Below, in pieces: positions 11,914 through 22,078 of a stretch of DNA of 64,000 nucleotides (the stretch's first letter is position 1; the number at the start of each line of letters is the position of its first letter). The notes beneath the pieces are model-generated. The model was not told the origin of the DNA, searched no databases, and worked only from the letters and a program-made list of their open reading frames with translations. Source of the stretch: Conchocele bisecta (lineage: Eukaryota; Mollusca; Bivalvia; Lucinida; Thyasiridae); the NCBI GenBank assembly GCA_029237695.1, contig CM055265.1:41347840-41411839 (forward strand), written 5' to 3'. The position numbers and the translations under genes are program-made.

Positions 11914-12121
11914 TTAACCATTACACCACTATCTTATTTTTTGTCGTCGGCTGTTTATTTTCCATTTTCCATTTTTATCATCAAAAACATGCTTTGACAG
12001 CACTTTAGAATATTGGAAATTATTCTGAAGTGCTGTCAAAGCATGTTTTTATTGAGAAATAAGGCAAGATATAAAAGCAACAGCAGAGGACAATTGTTGT
12101 GTGTAGCGGTCTAAGTGTTAA
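11914..12121. mobile_element. TTAA MITE family P1, full palindrome
   Basis: TTAACCATTACACCACTATC ... GTAGCGGTCTAAGTGTTAA. The two arms carry ACATGCTTTGACAGCACTTT and its inverse. A fragment of the same family lies at 11395-11455. Confidence 0.7.
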
Positions 12122-12133
12122 AGGTACTGTGTC

Positions 12134-12420
12134 TCAAATGATGTCACAGTTGGTCCTATCCAATATATTATTCCTAATCCTATTACTTTTAGGGGAATGG
12201 GCCCAGTGACTTTGGTGTGATATGGGTCTGGCACCATGTCGGGCTATTCTAATTTCAGGGCTGAATATATTTTTTTGTTCAATGTATATAATTATTCTGT
12301 TCTGATTTTGGGATTTTCCCCCCAATGCAGAAGGTTAAATACGGGATCGAACCCGTTGACCCAGACTTAAATGGCCATAGCTGTCGATAGGCCATTATAC
12401 ACCAATAAATCAAATCAAAT
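12134..12420 (+). mobile_element. Dispersed repeat R1 copy, 5'-truncated
   Basis: Contains the block TATTCTAATTTCAGGGCTGA, then TGATTTTGGGATTTTCCCCC, and ends GATAGGCCATTATACACCAA followed by an (AATC) tail, as in the other R1 copies. Confidence 0.6.
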
Positions 12421-12719
12421 CAACCTGTCCAATATGTGGTATTTCGCTTCATGTACAGTAAGTATATATACATCAATCACAACATTTTATTTCATCACAT
12501 TCCCAAAAATATTTGTTATATTCAAATACATGTACGTGGTAAGTTGTATATTTCAAAGCGCAGCCTCGACCAAACAAACTTCTTGATTTTGTAAGCACAT
12601 ACCCTGATCAAGAAAATAGTTTACATACGTACTCCATGTGCAGTTATGCTTAGACAGTTATATAATCGAGCAGTTTGATTGGCCGAGACTGAGCAAACTT
12701 CTTGAGTTTGTAAGCACAT

Positions 12720-13081
12720 TATAGGAATGAATGGCCTTTTTGTTGAATTTATCGGGGTATAAACTTGGAAAAGTCGCGGGAATACTGGACGAAGGCCGGA
12801 GGGCCTCGTCCAGTATTCCCGCGACTTTTCCAAGTTTATATCCCCGATAAATTCCACAAAAAGGCCATTCATTCCTTATAATTCCAGCATTTGAAATAAA
12901 TTCATCAAGAAAATGTGTTTATTTATTTTCCGTTTTCTTAAGAATTATTTTAACTGCGCCTCACGGTTACGGAAAGTAGTTCTGCTTGGGAGTTTGCTGG
13001 GATATAAATGTTGGGCAGAGACTTGCTACGGGCCAATTAAATGTTAGGGAATTGTGTAAATATTTTTGTGCTGGAATTATA
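12720..13081. mobile_element. MITE family N1, copy 2 (opposite orientation)
   Basis: Starts TATAGGAATGAATGGCC, carries the same stem in fuller form (GGAATACTGGACGAAGGCC and inverse) and ends GTGCTGGAATTATA, the mirror of copy 1. Confidence 0.7.
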
Positions 13082-13261
13082 CCTGTTTAGCTTATATTTA
13101 AAGATAGGAATTGGCTCGAAGACCTTCCAAACCCGAGCACTTGAGCCCAAAAAGTGTCAGGCCAATGGCCATTGGCCCGTTTGTTTCCGAATTTACTAAT
13201 ATTATTTACTCATATTAGTATTAGTTAGCACATACCGTGATCATGGCTGATTTATGTGCAG

Positions 13262-13401
13262 CACAAGAAGCTCCAGGAGGCAATGATGAAGGCCGCGGCC
13301 CTGGGCCGGGAGGCAGACATGCTCCGGAGCACCGTGGACAACCAGAAAGGACAGATACACTCGCTGCAGAGTCTGCTGGCTAATCGTGAGCAGGAACACA
13401 G
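13262..13401 (+). CDS. LRRCC1: LRRCC1 exon (window exon 3), coiled coil
   Basis: A 140-nt exon from acceptor TTTATGTGCAG to donor CACAG/GTACTG, entering in phase 0 and leaving in phase 2. It encodes HKKLQEAMMKAAALGREAD, then a segment ending QSLLANREQEH plus a split arginine codon. This is the best anchor for the assignment: the human protein has ADREIYLLRTSL followed by LLALKEQEHR at the same spacing. A palindromic MITE begins about 19 bp downstream of the exon. Confidence 0.86.
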
Positions 13402-13420
13402 GTACTGTATTGATTCTAAT

Positions 13421-13647
13421 GAGGCACGCCATGTGATTTTGTACCTTCGGACATCTGCGTAATTTCATGAAATACGTTTACAAAATGTACAATATTTTCT
13501 GTAAATGGTGTCAGAAGTTGACAAAATTCCGCATGTACTTTGAAAATTTTGACAACTTTTGACTTTATTTATGAAAGATATTGTAAATTTTGTATTTAAT
13601 GAAATTACACAGATATCCGAAGATACCAACTTGCATGGCGTGTCTCA
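13421..13647. mobile_element. MITE family M1 next to LRRCC1 exon 3 donor
   Basis: GAGGCACGCCATGTGATTTT ... TTGCATGGCGTGTCTC. Only 19 intronic bases lie between the exon end (13401) and this element. Confidence 0.65.
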
Positions 13648-13689
13648 TATGTGGCCGTGACTATAGAACCACCCACCACCATTGCTTTG

Positions 13690-14104
13690 TATGCCCCCTA
13701 TGCGATAGCAAGGGAGGCATATTGCGTTGCTCTTGAGGTTGCGTACGTCTGTCCATCCGTATGTCCGTCCGTGTACATTTTACATCGAAAAGTCGAAAAA
13801 ATTGTAAGAGTTTTTCCAGTTAGAGGTCAGGGGGCCGTTTCACTAAACTTTGTACGACTAAAATGTTCGTAAGTGCAAAATTATGATAGTCTGTATTGAC
13901 ATCATTTTTTTGTAAACAATTATTGGATTTACATTTATTGAGCATAAGGCTGCATTTTATGGTCAGTAAATATAAATCCATCCATTGAAATTTCCAGACG
14001 ATCCTAAATTTGCACTTACAAACATTTTAGTCGTACAAAGTTTACTGAAACAGCCCTCTGTATGCCATGGGGGCATATCCATGTTTTACGAACATAATGT
14101 CTAG
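13690..14104 (+). mobile_element. Helitron-like element, family E, carrying a nested MITE
   Basis: 5' end TATGCCCCCTATGCGATAGC pairs with AGGGAGGCATA. It is followed by TCCATCCGTATGTCCGTCCG. After an inserted MITE (13830-14060) come TATGCCATGGGGGCATA and the 3' hairpin ATGTTTTACGAACAT, spacer AATGT, then CTAG followed by T. Confidence 0.55.
13830..14060. mobile_element. MITE family G1 (GGCCGTTTCACTAAACTTTG)
   Basis: Ends GGGGGCCGTTTCACTAAACT and AGTTTACTGAAACAGCCCTC are inverted repeats; GACTAAAATGTTCGTAAGTG is next. Nested inside Helitron-like family E. Confidence 0.75.
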
Positions 14105-14200
14105 TTCCTCTATAACCTAATCATTTACCACACATTTGACTGTTCTCTGCTATTTCCACTTTTTGTAGTGATGGGTTGTTGTGGCCTCGGTGTTAGAACA

Positions 14201-14443
14201 CCTGGGTGCCATTCCACTAAACTTTGTATGACTAAAATGTTTGTAAGTCCAAAATGATGATAGTCTGCAAATTTCACATTAACAATGTGCTCTTGTAAAC
14301 AATTAATGGATTTACATTTATTGACCATAGGCTGCATATGCATATGCAGCCTATGGACAATAAATGTAAATCCATCAATTGAAATTTACAGACGATGCTA
14401 AATTTGCACTTAGTCATACAAAGTTTAGTGAAACAGACCCCTG
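14201..14443. mobile_element. MITE family G1, second copy
   Basis: TGCCATTCCACTAAACTTTG ... AAGTTTAGTGAAACAGACC; central palindrome GGCTGCATATGCATATGCAGCC. Confidence 0.75.
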
Positions 14444-14459
14444 ACTTCCAATCCGGAGG

Positions 14460-14650
14460 CTGTGGGTGGGCTGTGGCCTAGGGGTTATAGCATTGGACTT
14501 TAATACCAGACGTTGTGGGTTCAAACCTCTCCTTAGGCATCAATAAATACTTTCTAGTCCATCCGACTGGTCTTTCGGATGAGACTTGAAACCGAGGTCC
14601 CGTCCCTAAATGACGATAGCTGTTGCTGTGACGTTAAACCCTGCCACTTC
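14460..14650 (+). mobile_element. tRNA-derived SINE
   Basis: A pol III type promoter is visible: A-box-like TGGCCTAGGGG (14474-14484) and B-box-like GGTTCAAACC (14518-14527), 33 bp apart. Then comes a body with GACTGGTCTTTCGGATGAGA and AACCGAGGTCCCGT, a central domain I remember from widespread animal SINEs (exact superfamily not certain). It ends near the next element's poly-T. Confidence 0.7.
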
Positions 14651-14677
14651 CACTTGTGACTGGAGATACGGGGTTTT

Positions 14678-15205
14678 TATACGCCCGTTTGAAAAAACGG
14701 GACGTATTTTGTATTCACCCTTTACGGGGGGGTAAATTCGGTATACATGTTTATGACGGCAAGACGAAGAAGCCTATTGATTTTTAAAATTTTCCGATAA
14801 CTTATCTCCCCTTGGAGGCCATTTTTTATTTTCACACTTTGTATCTTTGTCCACGCAATAGCTGAAGTTCTACTTGACTGATCGTAACCAAATTCAGTAT
14901 ACATGTTTATCACGTTGAGATGAAGAACCCTATTGGTTTTCAGTGAGTTATCTCCGCACTTAATTTTCGCACTCTGTATCCTTGTTAACTTTTCTTCATT
15001 TTTGTATCCAATTCTATATAATTTCTACTTAACACATCTCTACCTAAATTAGTATATCTGTTTATCACAACAAGAGGAAGAAATAATGCTATAGCTTTTC
15101 AAATTCTCATTCATGTTTCTTGCTTTGTTGACAGCTTCACATGTCTGCATCTTCGCTGTCTGACCCATCTTCGACGGGCGTATTTTATGACTTACGGCAC
15201 TCTTG
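14678..15205 (+). mobile_element. Helitron-like element, family D
   Basis: 5' end TATACGCCCGTTTG pairs with AAACGGGACGTAT. Internal repeats contain TCTACTTGACTGATCGTAAC and TCAGTATACATGTTTATCAC. The 3' end is ACGGGCGTATTTTATGACTT then ACGGCACTCTTG. A further internal-type unit follows (15206-15360), so the right side is rearranged or two copies abut. A second 3' end of this family is at 38865-38956. Confidence 0.6.
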
Positions 15206-15585
15206 TTAATTTTTCCACTCTGTATCCTTGTCCACGCAATAACTCAAGTTCTACATGACCGATCGTAACCAAATTTGGTATACATGTTTATCACGGCAAG
15301 ATGAAGAAGCCTGTTGATTTTGAACATTTTCGCTTTGAAATCAATATTTGATGAAATTTCATCAATGAAAAAAAATGGAGGGTGACATTTTTGTTACTGA
15401 TCAAAAGGTACATGTACTTACATTTAAATGTTTTTAATTAGTTTGCCACAAGCCCGTCGGCAGACAAATGTGCAACATACGGTAGTATCTGTGGATATCA
15501 AGTTTATCTTGGAGAGTCTCCTACCAGTTTCCTAGCCTTGCTTGACAAACTTGATCAAAGAAAACCAGACTGGTATTCTCTATCT

Positions 15586-15792
15586 TTAACCCTCACTATG
15601 CAGGAGACGAAAACTGTCGTCTGCTGTTTTTAATTTTTGCCTTAATTCTTCACAAAAAACCTGTTTTGACAGCACATGAGAATCGTCTCCATTGGAGACG
15701 ATTCTCATGCGCTGCCAAAACAGGTTTTTATCGAGAAATATTGAAAATATTTGCAGCAGACGACAAAATTTAATTCAGCATAGTAAGGGCTA
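15586..15792. mobile_element. TTAA MITE family P1-like, full palindrome
   Basis: TTAACCCTCACTATGC ... AGCATAGTAAGGGCTAA. Near-perfect central stem (CATGAGAATCGTCTCC/GGAGACGATTCTCATG) with CAGCAGACGAC in both arms. Confidence 0.7.
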
Positions 15793-15866
15793 ATGTCCCT
15801 TGTCTCAGCTGAGGGTTCATGTGAACATCTTGACCCTGGTCATGGCACATCAATTCACAAACTTTT

Positions 15867-16207
15867 CAGAGCTCCAGATAAGTTTTGTTTCTGAAGAGTA
15901 TTAAACCCCCATTTTTCAAATGCGTATTTTACATTTACAAATGTATTATTGATTTTCTTCCTTATTAAATTGGGAACAAGTGATAAAAAATATAACAAAT
16001 TTAACAATTCACTTATTTGAGCTGCAAAATGCAAACACTGTTTGCTTTTTGCAGCTCAACTAAGTAAATTTTCAACTATTACAGTAAATGTAGTTTCACT
16101 ACACAATTTGAAAATCAATGCGTATTTTCGCAGTGCAGCGAGTATTTTGTACTCCCATTTTTGATAATCAATGCGTATTCTGCTAAAATAATATATATGG
16201 AGCTCTG
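15867..16207. mobile_element. TIR element C1-like (CAGAGCTCC)
   Basis: Ends CAGAGCTCCAGATAAG and GGAGCTCTG with CTTTT on both sides. It contains a hairpin CAAATTTAACAATTCACTTA/AAGCAAACAGTG region and two copies of ATGCGTATTTT-like sequence. Confidence 0.6.
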
Positions 16208-16379
16208 CTTTTAGACCGAGGTCATTGACTGGCCATTGTAACTTGTATCACTCTTCATGTGTTCGTGTTTCTATTATCTAGTACAAGGTGATTAGCTTGA
16301 CATCAACAACTCTCTCTCCATCAAATTAATTGCCCATATATACAGAAAAGATATTTCTCAAATTACAAGTATAGTCTGG

Positions 16380-17325
16380 CTGTTGAATGGTTGGACCCAG
16401 GAATAATTTTTAACAAGCTAAATTTGGTACCGTTGGAAAGAGGAGTTTCTTGCCAATAACATATCCAAAATCCGCTAAAATCCGCTTTGGGGAAACTTTT
16501 TTATTCAAGATGGCGTCCAATATGGCCACTCGAAACTTGCCAATTTTGACTGAACAATTCCGTTGCCCTAAAACTACAATGTAAAACACCTCTCGCGGCC
16601 TAGAATCATCATGTATATAATATGAGGTATTTTTAGACTACAACGAAGAAATTTGACAGTTGTCTCGTTTACATAAATTCAAGATGGCAGCCAAATGTCA
16701 GCATTTTTGTTAAAAAATCCATATCTTTGCTCTCTGGTGATATATTTATCTTATTTAAAATGATATATTCAGGTTTTTGGAATCACACAATCGTTTTAGT
16801 TAGTATACTATTTAATTCGACATTTAACTCATTTGCATTACTCAAAGATGGCTGCCAGATGGCGAATTTTTTTTATAATGTCCTTTTTTTTCTACGTTGA
16901 TATATTTAACTGATTTAAAATGGTATATTCAGGTACTTTGAATCACAGAATTCTTTCTGTAATTGGACATTTGCCTCATTTGCATAATTCCAAGATGGCC
17001 GCCCTGAGAATTAATCTATGAAAACAACACAGTTTTGGAGTTCACGAGGTCGTAACTAGCATTGTAAGGACTCTTGAAATGGCCGCCTGGAACGATGAAA
17101 TCCGCAAACTTACGGAATCTTTTGGAATTATGCACATTTCTATTCTAATGAATGATACGAACATTGAATTGAGTAAATGAGCATACTATTTCTGGCCACT
17201 GTAGCTACAAGTTTGATGAATTTGTCTCCAAACAATGATGCATGCATGGTTGCACGTCCAGGGTATTTAGTCGACTGACCATGCCAAATTCGGGAAATTT
17301 TCACTACATTATTTGCTGTCGCCCC
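16380..17325 (-). repeat. 3' flank of the pseudogene with diverged ~150-bp repeats
   Basis: About four diverged repeats carry AAGATGGC(C/T)GCC-like cores (near 16510, 16682, 16848 and 16993), alternating with TTAAAATG(A/G)TATATTCAGG blocks (about 16755 and 16915). On the minus strand they follow directly after the pseudogene stop, so they may be its 3' untranslated region or the 3' part of the same mobile unit. No coding potential is visible. Confidence 0.45.
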
Positions 17326-20300
17326 TTAATCAACATTATCATCGAGCATGGTTTCCTCAATATTATTGCAGTCCTCCCCTCGACAATTACCACAAGCAGT
17401 AACGCATTTGAGCCTATTCTTTCGACATGCAGATCTTCTGGTGCAGGTTCTATGTCTGTCATAATGGGTATTAGTTTCGACCCGTGAAGCTTCCAACCCC
17501 ATTGAGTGGGATCTAGGTCTGAGTTTCTAAGATTTTCCTTTATAACAACCTACAAGTGAACCATAAGACTGTGAAAAAAAGCTGCCCGCTCAGTAGGCGG
17601 TAACTTCTGGGGTTCGATAGCCATTCTGCTGGATGAAACTATGCCCATGAACTTCGTGTACCTCATATGTCTGAGTAATTCTCCGCCCTTGCCCGAGTAC
17701 ATTAGCATGAAGAGCTCTGAGCCAGCCTCTCCTACCTGTATATTTGAATCACTCGGACTACTGATTTCATTCGAGAGTCGTTGCAATTCAACAGATGATT
17801 CTACTTTCTTCAGCAAGCTTGTCTTTCCCTGTCCATATAGTGCCGATGTTGTGTCATACCTACCCCATGCGTGCAGAAACAGAATGTGTCTGGTGATGGT
17901 GTCTCCAGCTTGCTGGGCTATATCCGCTACCTTTCACACTCCACCGCTTTTGTGCGACTTTCGCATCTCAGATTTGAAATACATATCTGATAGGGAGTTT
18001 TTCCAGTGATGAACAAGCAAAATCAGAACATCAGTATCATCCGCAACAACAACAACTTGTCGCTCAGATGCCAATTCCAAAGCTACCGATACTATCATTG
18101 TGTCTGCATCTGAGGTGCTATTGTGAACAACGTGACCAGCATCCCGCAACGTTTTACTGAGTAACTGTATGAACTGCTGTTTGTTCTTCTCGTTTGAGAG
18201 AAACACCTCCTGATTGCTGTGAACCTGCGTCACATCAGTGAGGTGGATGTCGGCACATGTTCTAACCACCCGCCGTTGGTGCTCGTGATCTTTTATCGAT
18301 GGCTCTTGTCCATATCTATCAAATACAATTGAACATTTTCCGTACCTGGCGTCCACGTACCTGACATACTGGTCGGCAATTTCTTTGTATGTGACTTTTT
18401 TCATCCATTTGATTCTATGAAGGAGAGCGCCCCCATCAAGGACAATGGTTGATTCATTGGGTGATTGTAATACTTCCGACACCGTTCGTCAATGCATTCA
18501 CGAGTTGTGCTTTTGTTGGCTTCCGGAGTGCATTCTCCTTGAACAAAGATGTCGGCACCACCGTTAGCTCGTATTCGAAATACTTCTCAATGTTTTCTTC
18601 TCGTTGTGCGATCGCTATCAGCCGCGAGAACAAAAGTGTTGGGTCAATAACCACTCGTTGGTTTCCAATATTAACACCTGGCATCAAACCATTGAGCGTT
18701 CAAACCTGCTCACTCCTTTTGATGGATGCATCGGCAACACTTATGTTGTTGAGCTTCTCCTGAATTCTCATCGCAATTAATGTCGTAGTCTGATCCTGCT
18801 ATCAATCCGGAGGATAAAGTACGCAACCGTGGTTCACTTGGATCGAATGCTTCATGTCCATCAAACCATATTTGAATTCTGGATACATCTGATTCATCAC
18901 GCCAGCTCCTGGACAGGCCAAGAACCACATGTTGTTCGCTAGTCTCATGTCTCGTGTTCGTTAGATCTGTCATTGCACCATGTATTTGTGCGCACTTGTG
19001 CATGCTATAGACCCATTGCTGACATACATAGTCAGTTATACCCCTTCCTCTTGTGAGTTCCCCACGACTTTTGATTGATCGCATCAAGACTTGTTCGATA
19101 ACTTAATCACTCGATAGTCCTACCCAAAACCTACTGCTCCTCCGAATAGATCTCCTGTTCTCTCTGCTCTAATGAAGTTTTTCAAAATTTGTATATACTC
19201 CATATACTGTAGCCACAGTTTGGCTGTTCTGGATCTTTCGGAAAGAAATGTCCTATAATTGGACACCAGTTGCTCCAATTTGATTAGTTCTTCTGAATCT
19301 GATACAGATGAAACTGGAACAGATCCGTCAAACACTTTATCATACAACTCTGTTATTGCCTTCAGTTCTGATTGATCAAGCTTATCACGTTCGTTGTAGT
19401 TGTCAGTATCAGACGTAGCGCTTTCAGTGATTACAGGTACTTGAATGTTCGACAACGCAGCATCGAGTGTTATCTCCTCCGACGTTGTGTGTAAACTTTC
19501 AAGAACAGTTTCATTGTCATTACTAGCTATCTCCGGAGTTGCATCTACGTTTGAGTCACGGTAGATGACTGCATCCAAAAGCTTGTTCATCAATGCGCTG
19601 TCTACCAAGAAATGACCTCGCAATGCTCGAGAAAATGCCTTACCAGAAAGCATTGAGACAATTGCGTTTTGGCCATAAGTCCTCTCGAGGGCTTCTTCTA
19701 ACCCCGACCCCTTCATCATGGAACCAATGCTAACCAAGAAACTCATCATCAAGTGGAAGCCACCGAGCCTACAAACTATGTTAAGCGATTTCGCTGCAAT
19801 TATTATAACTGCTTTAAACCATAGGGGCTGGTCAAACGTCAAACAAGGAGTCTCGATTCCTAATCGTGTCGCTTGATTCTGGATATAAATGAGAGTTGAG
19901 AAAAGACACGACTCGTCTGATGGGTTGAGGTCAATTATAGGCAGAAAGAGAACTTCTGATTTCACTGCTGTTTCTGAACTATCGGCGGAAAACACGAGTT
20001 CTGTATATCCCAACCAGTTTGGCCGTTGTTTGATAGCTCAGTTCGTGAGCCAACCACAGTGCCACAGCAAATCAGTATTCAATCCTGGTGGTAGTGTTAG
20101 CGGAGATTGCAACTCTAGCATACTTACATACTTTATTGAAGATAACCCGCTTTCTGGAGACCTCGTATAATTTAAAATAGGCACACCCTTGCCTTCAACT
20201 AATTTGCCAACATCCACACGATCTTGGCGGCGAGTTATAATTCTTGTTCTAGGGGTGAGTGGTCTGTTATCAGTAGGCGTCGACACAGCAATGATCCACA

Positions 20301-20721
20301 TGCCATAAAATGTGCCTCGACCGTCAACAGTAGCGATATTATGATCGACGTTGTGCGCTACCCACTGGGTAAAGGTGCTTGGAAAATACTCCAATATCAA
20401 ATTGTCGAGGTTTTCGGTTTGAATTACAGACTGTTCATACCTGTTCACTTCCTCATAACTGACCGAAAATCCCAATTTATAAAGCCACTTCGAACCGAAT
20501 ATGTGATCCATCTCGATTCTGACTCCAAAAAGTGTAGGGGTTATTACTGACCTTGATCGCGCAGATTGTACGATACTGTGACCGATGCTATTCCGTTTGA
20601 TTTCGGATAGGATAATAAGTTCAAGAAAAATTTGCAGAAAACGTATCCATTTCTTTCCTTGCTCAATATGAGATATATCCTCACTTGTGGGATAGGTTTT
20701 CTCGCAATTCTGCCCTAATGA
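17326..20721 (-). pseudogene. Decayed copy of an invertebrate multi-copy gene with PIN/FEN-like domain and CXC tail
   Basis: Read on the minus strand in LRRCC1 intron 3. In order: an N-terminal part open from 20721 (no obvious start; RNSIGHSIVQSARSRSVITP, then FTQWVAHNVDHNIATVDGRG); LPIIDLNPSDESCLFSTL and RLGGFHLMMSF (about 19.9-19.7 kb); EQVLMRSIKSRGELTRGRG (19.1 kb); a PIN-like part with VLDGGALLHRIKW, CSIVFDRYGQEPSIKDHEHQ, STSDADTMIV and ADDTDVLILLVHHW (18.45-18.0 kb); HAWGRYDTTSALYGQGKTS; and a short CXC-like end (KCVTACGNCRGEDCNN) stopping at 17326. Lesions: in-frame stops at 20038-20040 and 17934-17936, an internal deletion with frameshift near 19.1 kb, frameshifts near 18.7 and 18.48 kb, and a frameshift/deletion near 17.4 kb. 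I know this as an intron-poor repeated family in marine invertebrates, probably transposon-associated; that is from memory. The nuclease role is inferred from the acidic motifs only. Confidence 0.7.
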
Positions 20722-20812
20722 CTAAAATAAACGTGTGTATCCAAACACATGAATATCGCATTTTAAATCAGTATAAATAATTTTGCCAGAAAATGTCTCG
20801 GATGATGTCTCT

Positions 20813-21042
20813 GATATAAAGAACATTTTGTGCCTACTGAGTGGTCATTTTTGAAAGTACACACAAGATTTTGCTTTTGATTTTGCTGTAATCATGTATC
20901 TGGTAAGTGGATAGAATTATGGTTTGGGCGACATCATCATTACTTGGTGTACTGTATACTGTTAGACAAAACTGACTTTAATACATCTTAAAAGTACATG
21001 CCCACTCGGTAGGCACAAATGCCAGTTATATAAGGAGACAGA
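20813..21042. mobile_element. MITE with TTTGTGCCTACTGAGTGG ends
   Basis: Left TTTGTGCCTACTGAGTGG and right CCCACTCGGTAGGCACAAA are inverted. A left end alone occurs at 10240-10275 (TGTTGTGCCTGCTGAGTGGA), 35 bp before LRRCC1 exon 2. Confidence 0.6.
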
Positions 21043-21182
21043 TAGTTTTGTATATTCTGTAGATATGACATTTTCTGGCTAAATAAACATTCATTCACCA
21101 TTACTCGAGGTATTGATTGGCATTATTATACATTGTATATCAGACAAAAATGTCCACACTGATATCAGGGGCGATAACAGTG

Positions 21183-21395
21183 TTTCCTTAAAATGTCAAC
21201 AGACATTACTATTTATTCTCTGTATTTATTTTTTGATGTGCAATGATCATACTTTATAATCTGTTGAAAATATTATTTTTTTCAGGTGACGCATTTAATT
21301 AGTATAAATAATAAAAAAAATATCATGCCTCATATGCATGTGAAAATAGCCTGATACTGCCGCGAGTCACTATCAGTAAAATAACTTACTAAATG
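21183..21395 (+). mobile_element. Dispersed repeat D1, copy 2
   Basis: Matches 9954-10166 block for block and lies just upstream of exon 4, as copy 1 lies just upstream of exon 2. Confidence 0.65.
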
Positions 21396-21462
21396 ATAAC
21401 ATATCGTAGGCGAATTATTGTAGATAAGTTGGAAGGTGTTGTACAGCATAGGCAATGTGGAG

Positions 21463-21553
21463 ATGTTGTTGTTGTTGTTGTTGTTACAAGTACATCTGAC
21501 CTTGACCTTGACAGGGACGTTGTTGTTATTACAAATACATCTGACCTTGACAG
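21463..21553 (+). promoter_or_regulatory. Duplicated 3' splice site ahead of LRRCC1 exon 4
   Basis: A (GTT)n run, ACAAATACATCTGACCTTGA-like sequence and the AG acceptor occur twice in tandem. The upstream copy gives an AG at 21513-21514 and the downstream one at 21552-21553. The 39 nt between (21515-21553) contain no stop and keep the exon-3 frame, adding 13 residues (DVVVITNTSDLDR). Both acceptors are therefore usable on paper. Which is used cannot be read from sequence. Confidence 0.6.
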
Positions 21554-21670
21554 GGATGAGTTGAAGACGCGGTACGGCCTGGGCAGTGTGGAGATGCAGA
21601 ATGCCGTTCAGGAGGAGGTAAAGCGTGTGGAGAGGGAACACAGCCACATGCTGAAGGCGCAGCATGACAA
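21554..21670 (+). CDS. LRRCC1: LRRCC1 exon (window exon 4), coiled coil
   Basis: A 117-nt phase 2-2 exon between acceptor CTTGACAG and donor GACAA/GTAAGG. One base completes the arginine left by exon 3, then DELKTRYGLGSVEMQNAVQ and so on to MLKAQHDK (last codon split). From EHR of exon 3 to the terminal K the spacing is 42 residues, the same as my recollection of the human protein. A second, upstream AG 39 nt away is in frame (see separate entry); the human length supports this downstream one as the main acceptor. Confidence 0.83.
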
Positions 21671-22078
21671 GTAAGGCCCAGTGTTGTTCTTGTTGTTGTA
21701 TTTGTTGAGCACATGTTTAACTCAATCGATATAGGTAACTAGAATGGACAAGTCCATTTTTATTTTCAGACTATTCCATTAGAAAACAAGATCATTTTGT
21801 AAAAATTCAGAAATGTCTACAGTGTAGATACTGATGAGACGTCTGTTTGCATACATTATGATAGAAGTCTTGGAGTTGTAAGGGTTAATGACCTTCACCG
21901 CTGATGCTTACTGGCAATGACCTGGGTCATGGTCTCCCTACATTGAGGAGCTACAGTTGGTGAAAGGAAGTAGTTATGGCTACCTGTCAGATAGATTTTG
22001 TGTTACTTTCAGTAGATATTTACATATACATTGCTTCTGTACAAGGAGAGATTAATAAATTATCTCGCTGCTCAGTGC

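Noticed and set aside
17242..18763. Plus-strand frames of 81-122 aa
   Set aside because: Shadows of the minus-strand pseudogene, whose motifs are recognisable.
21330..21714. Minus-strand frames opposite exon 4
   Set aside because: Shadows of the (GTT)n tract and LRRCC1 exon 4 on the + strand.
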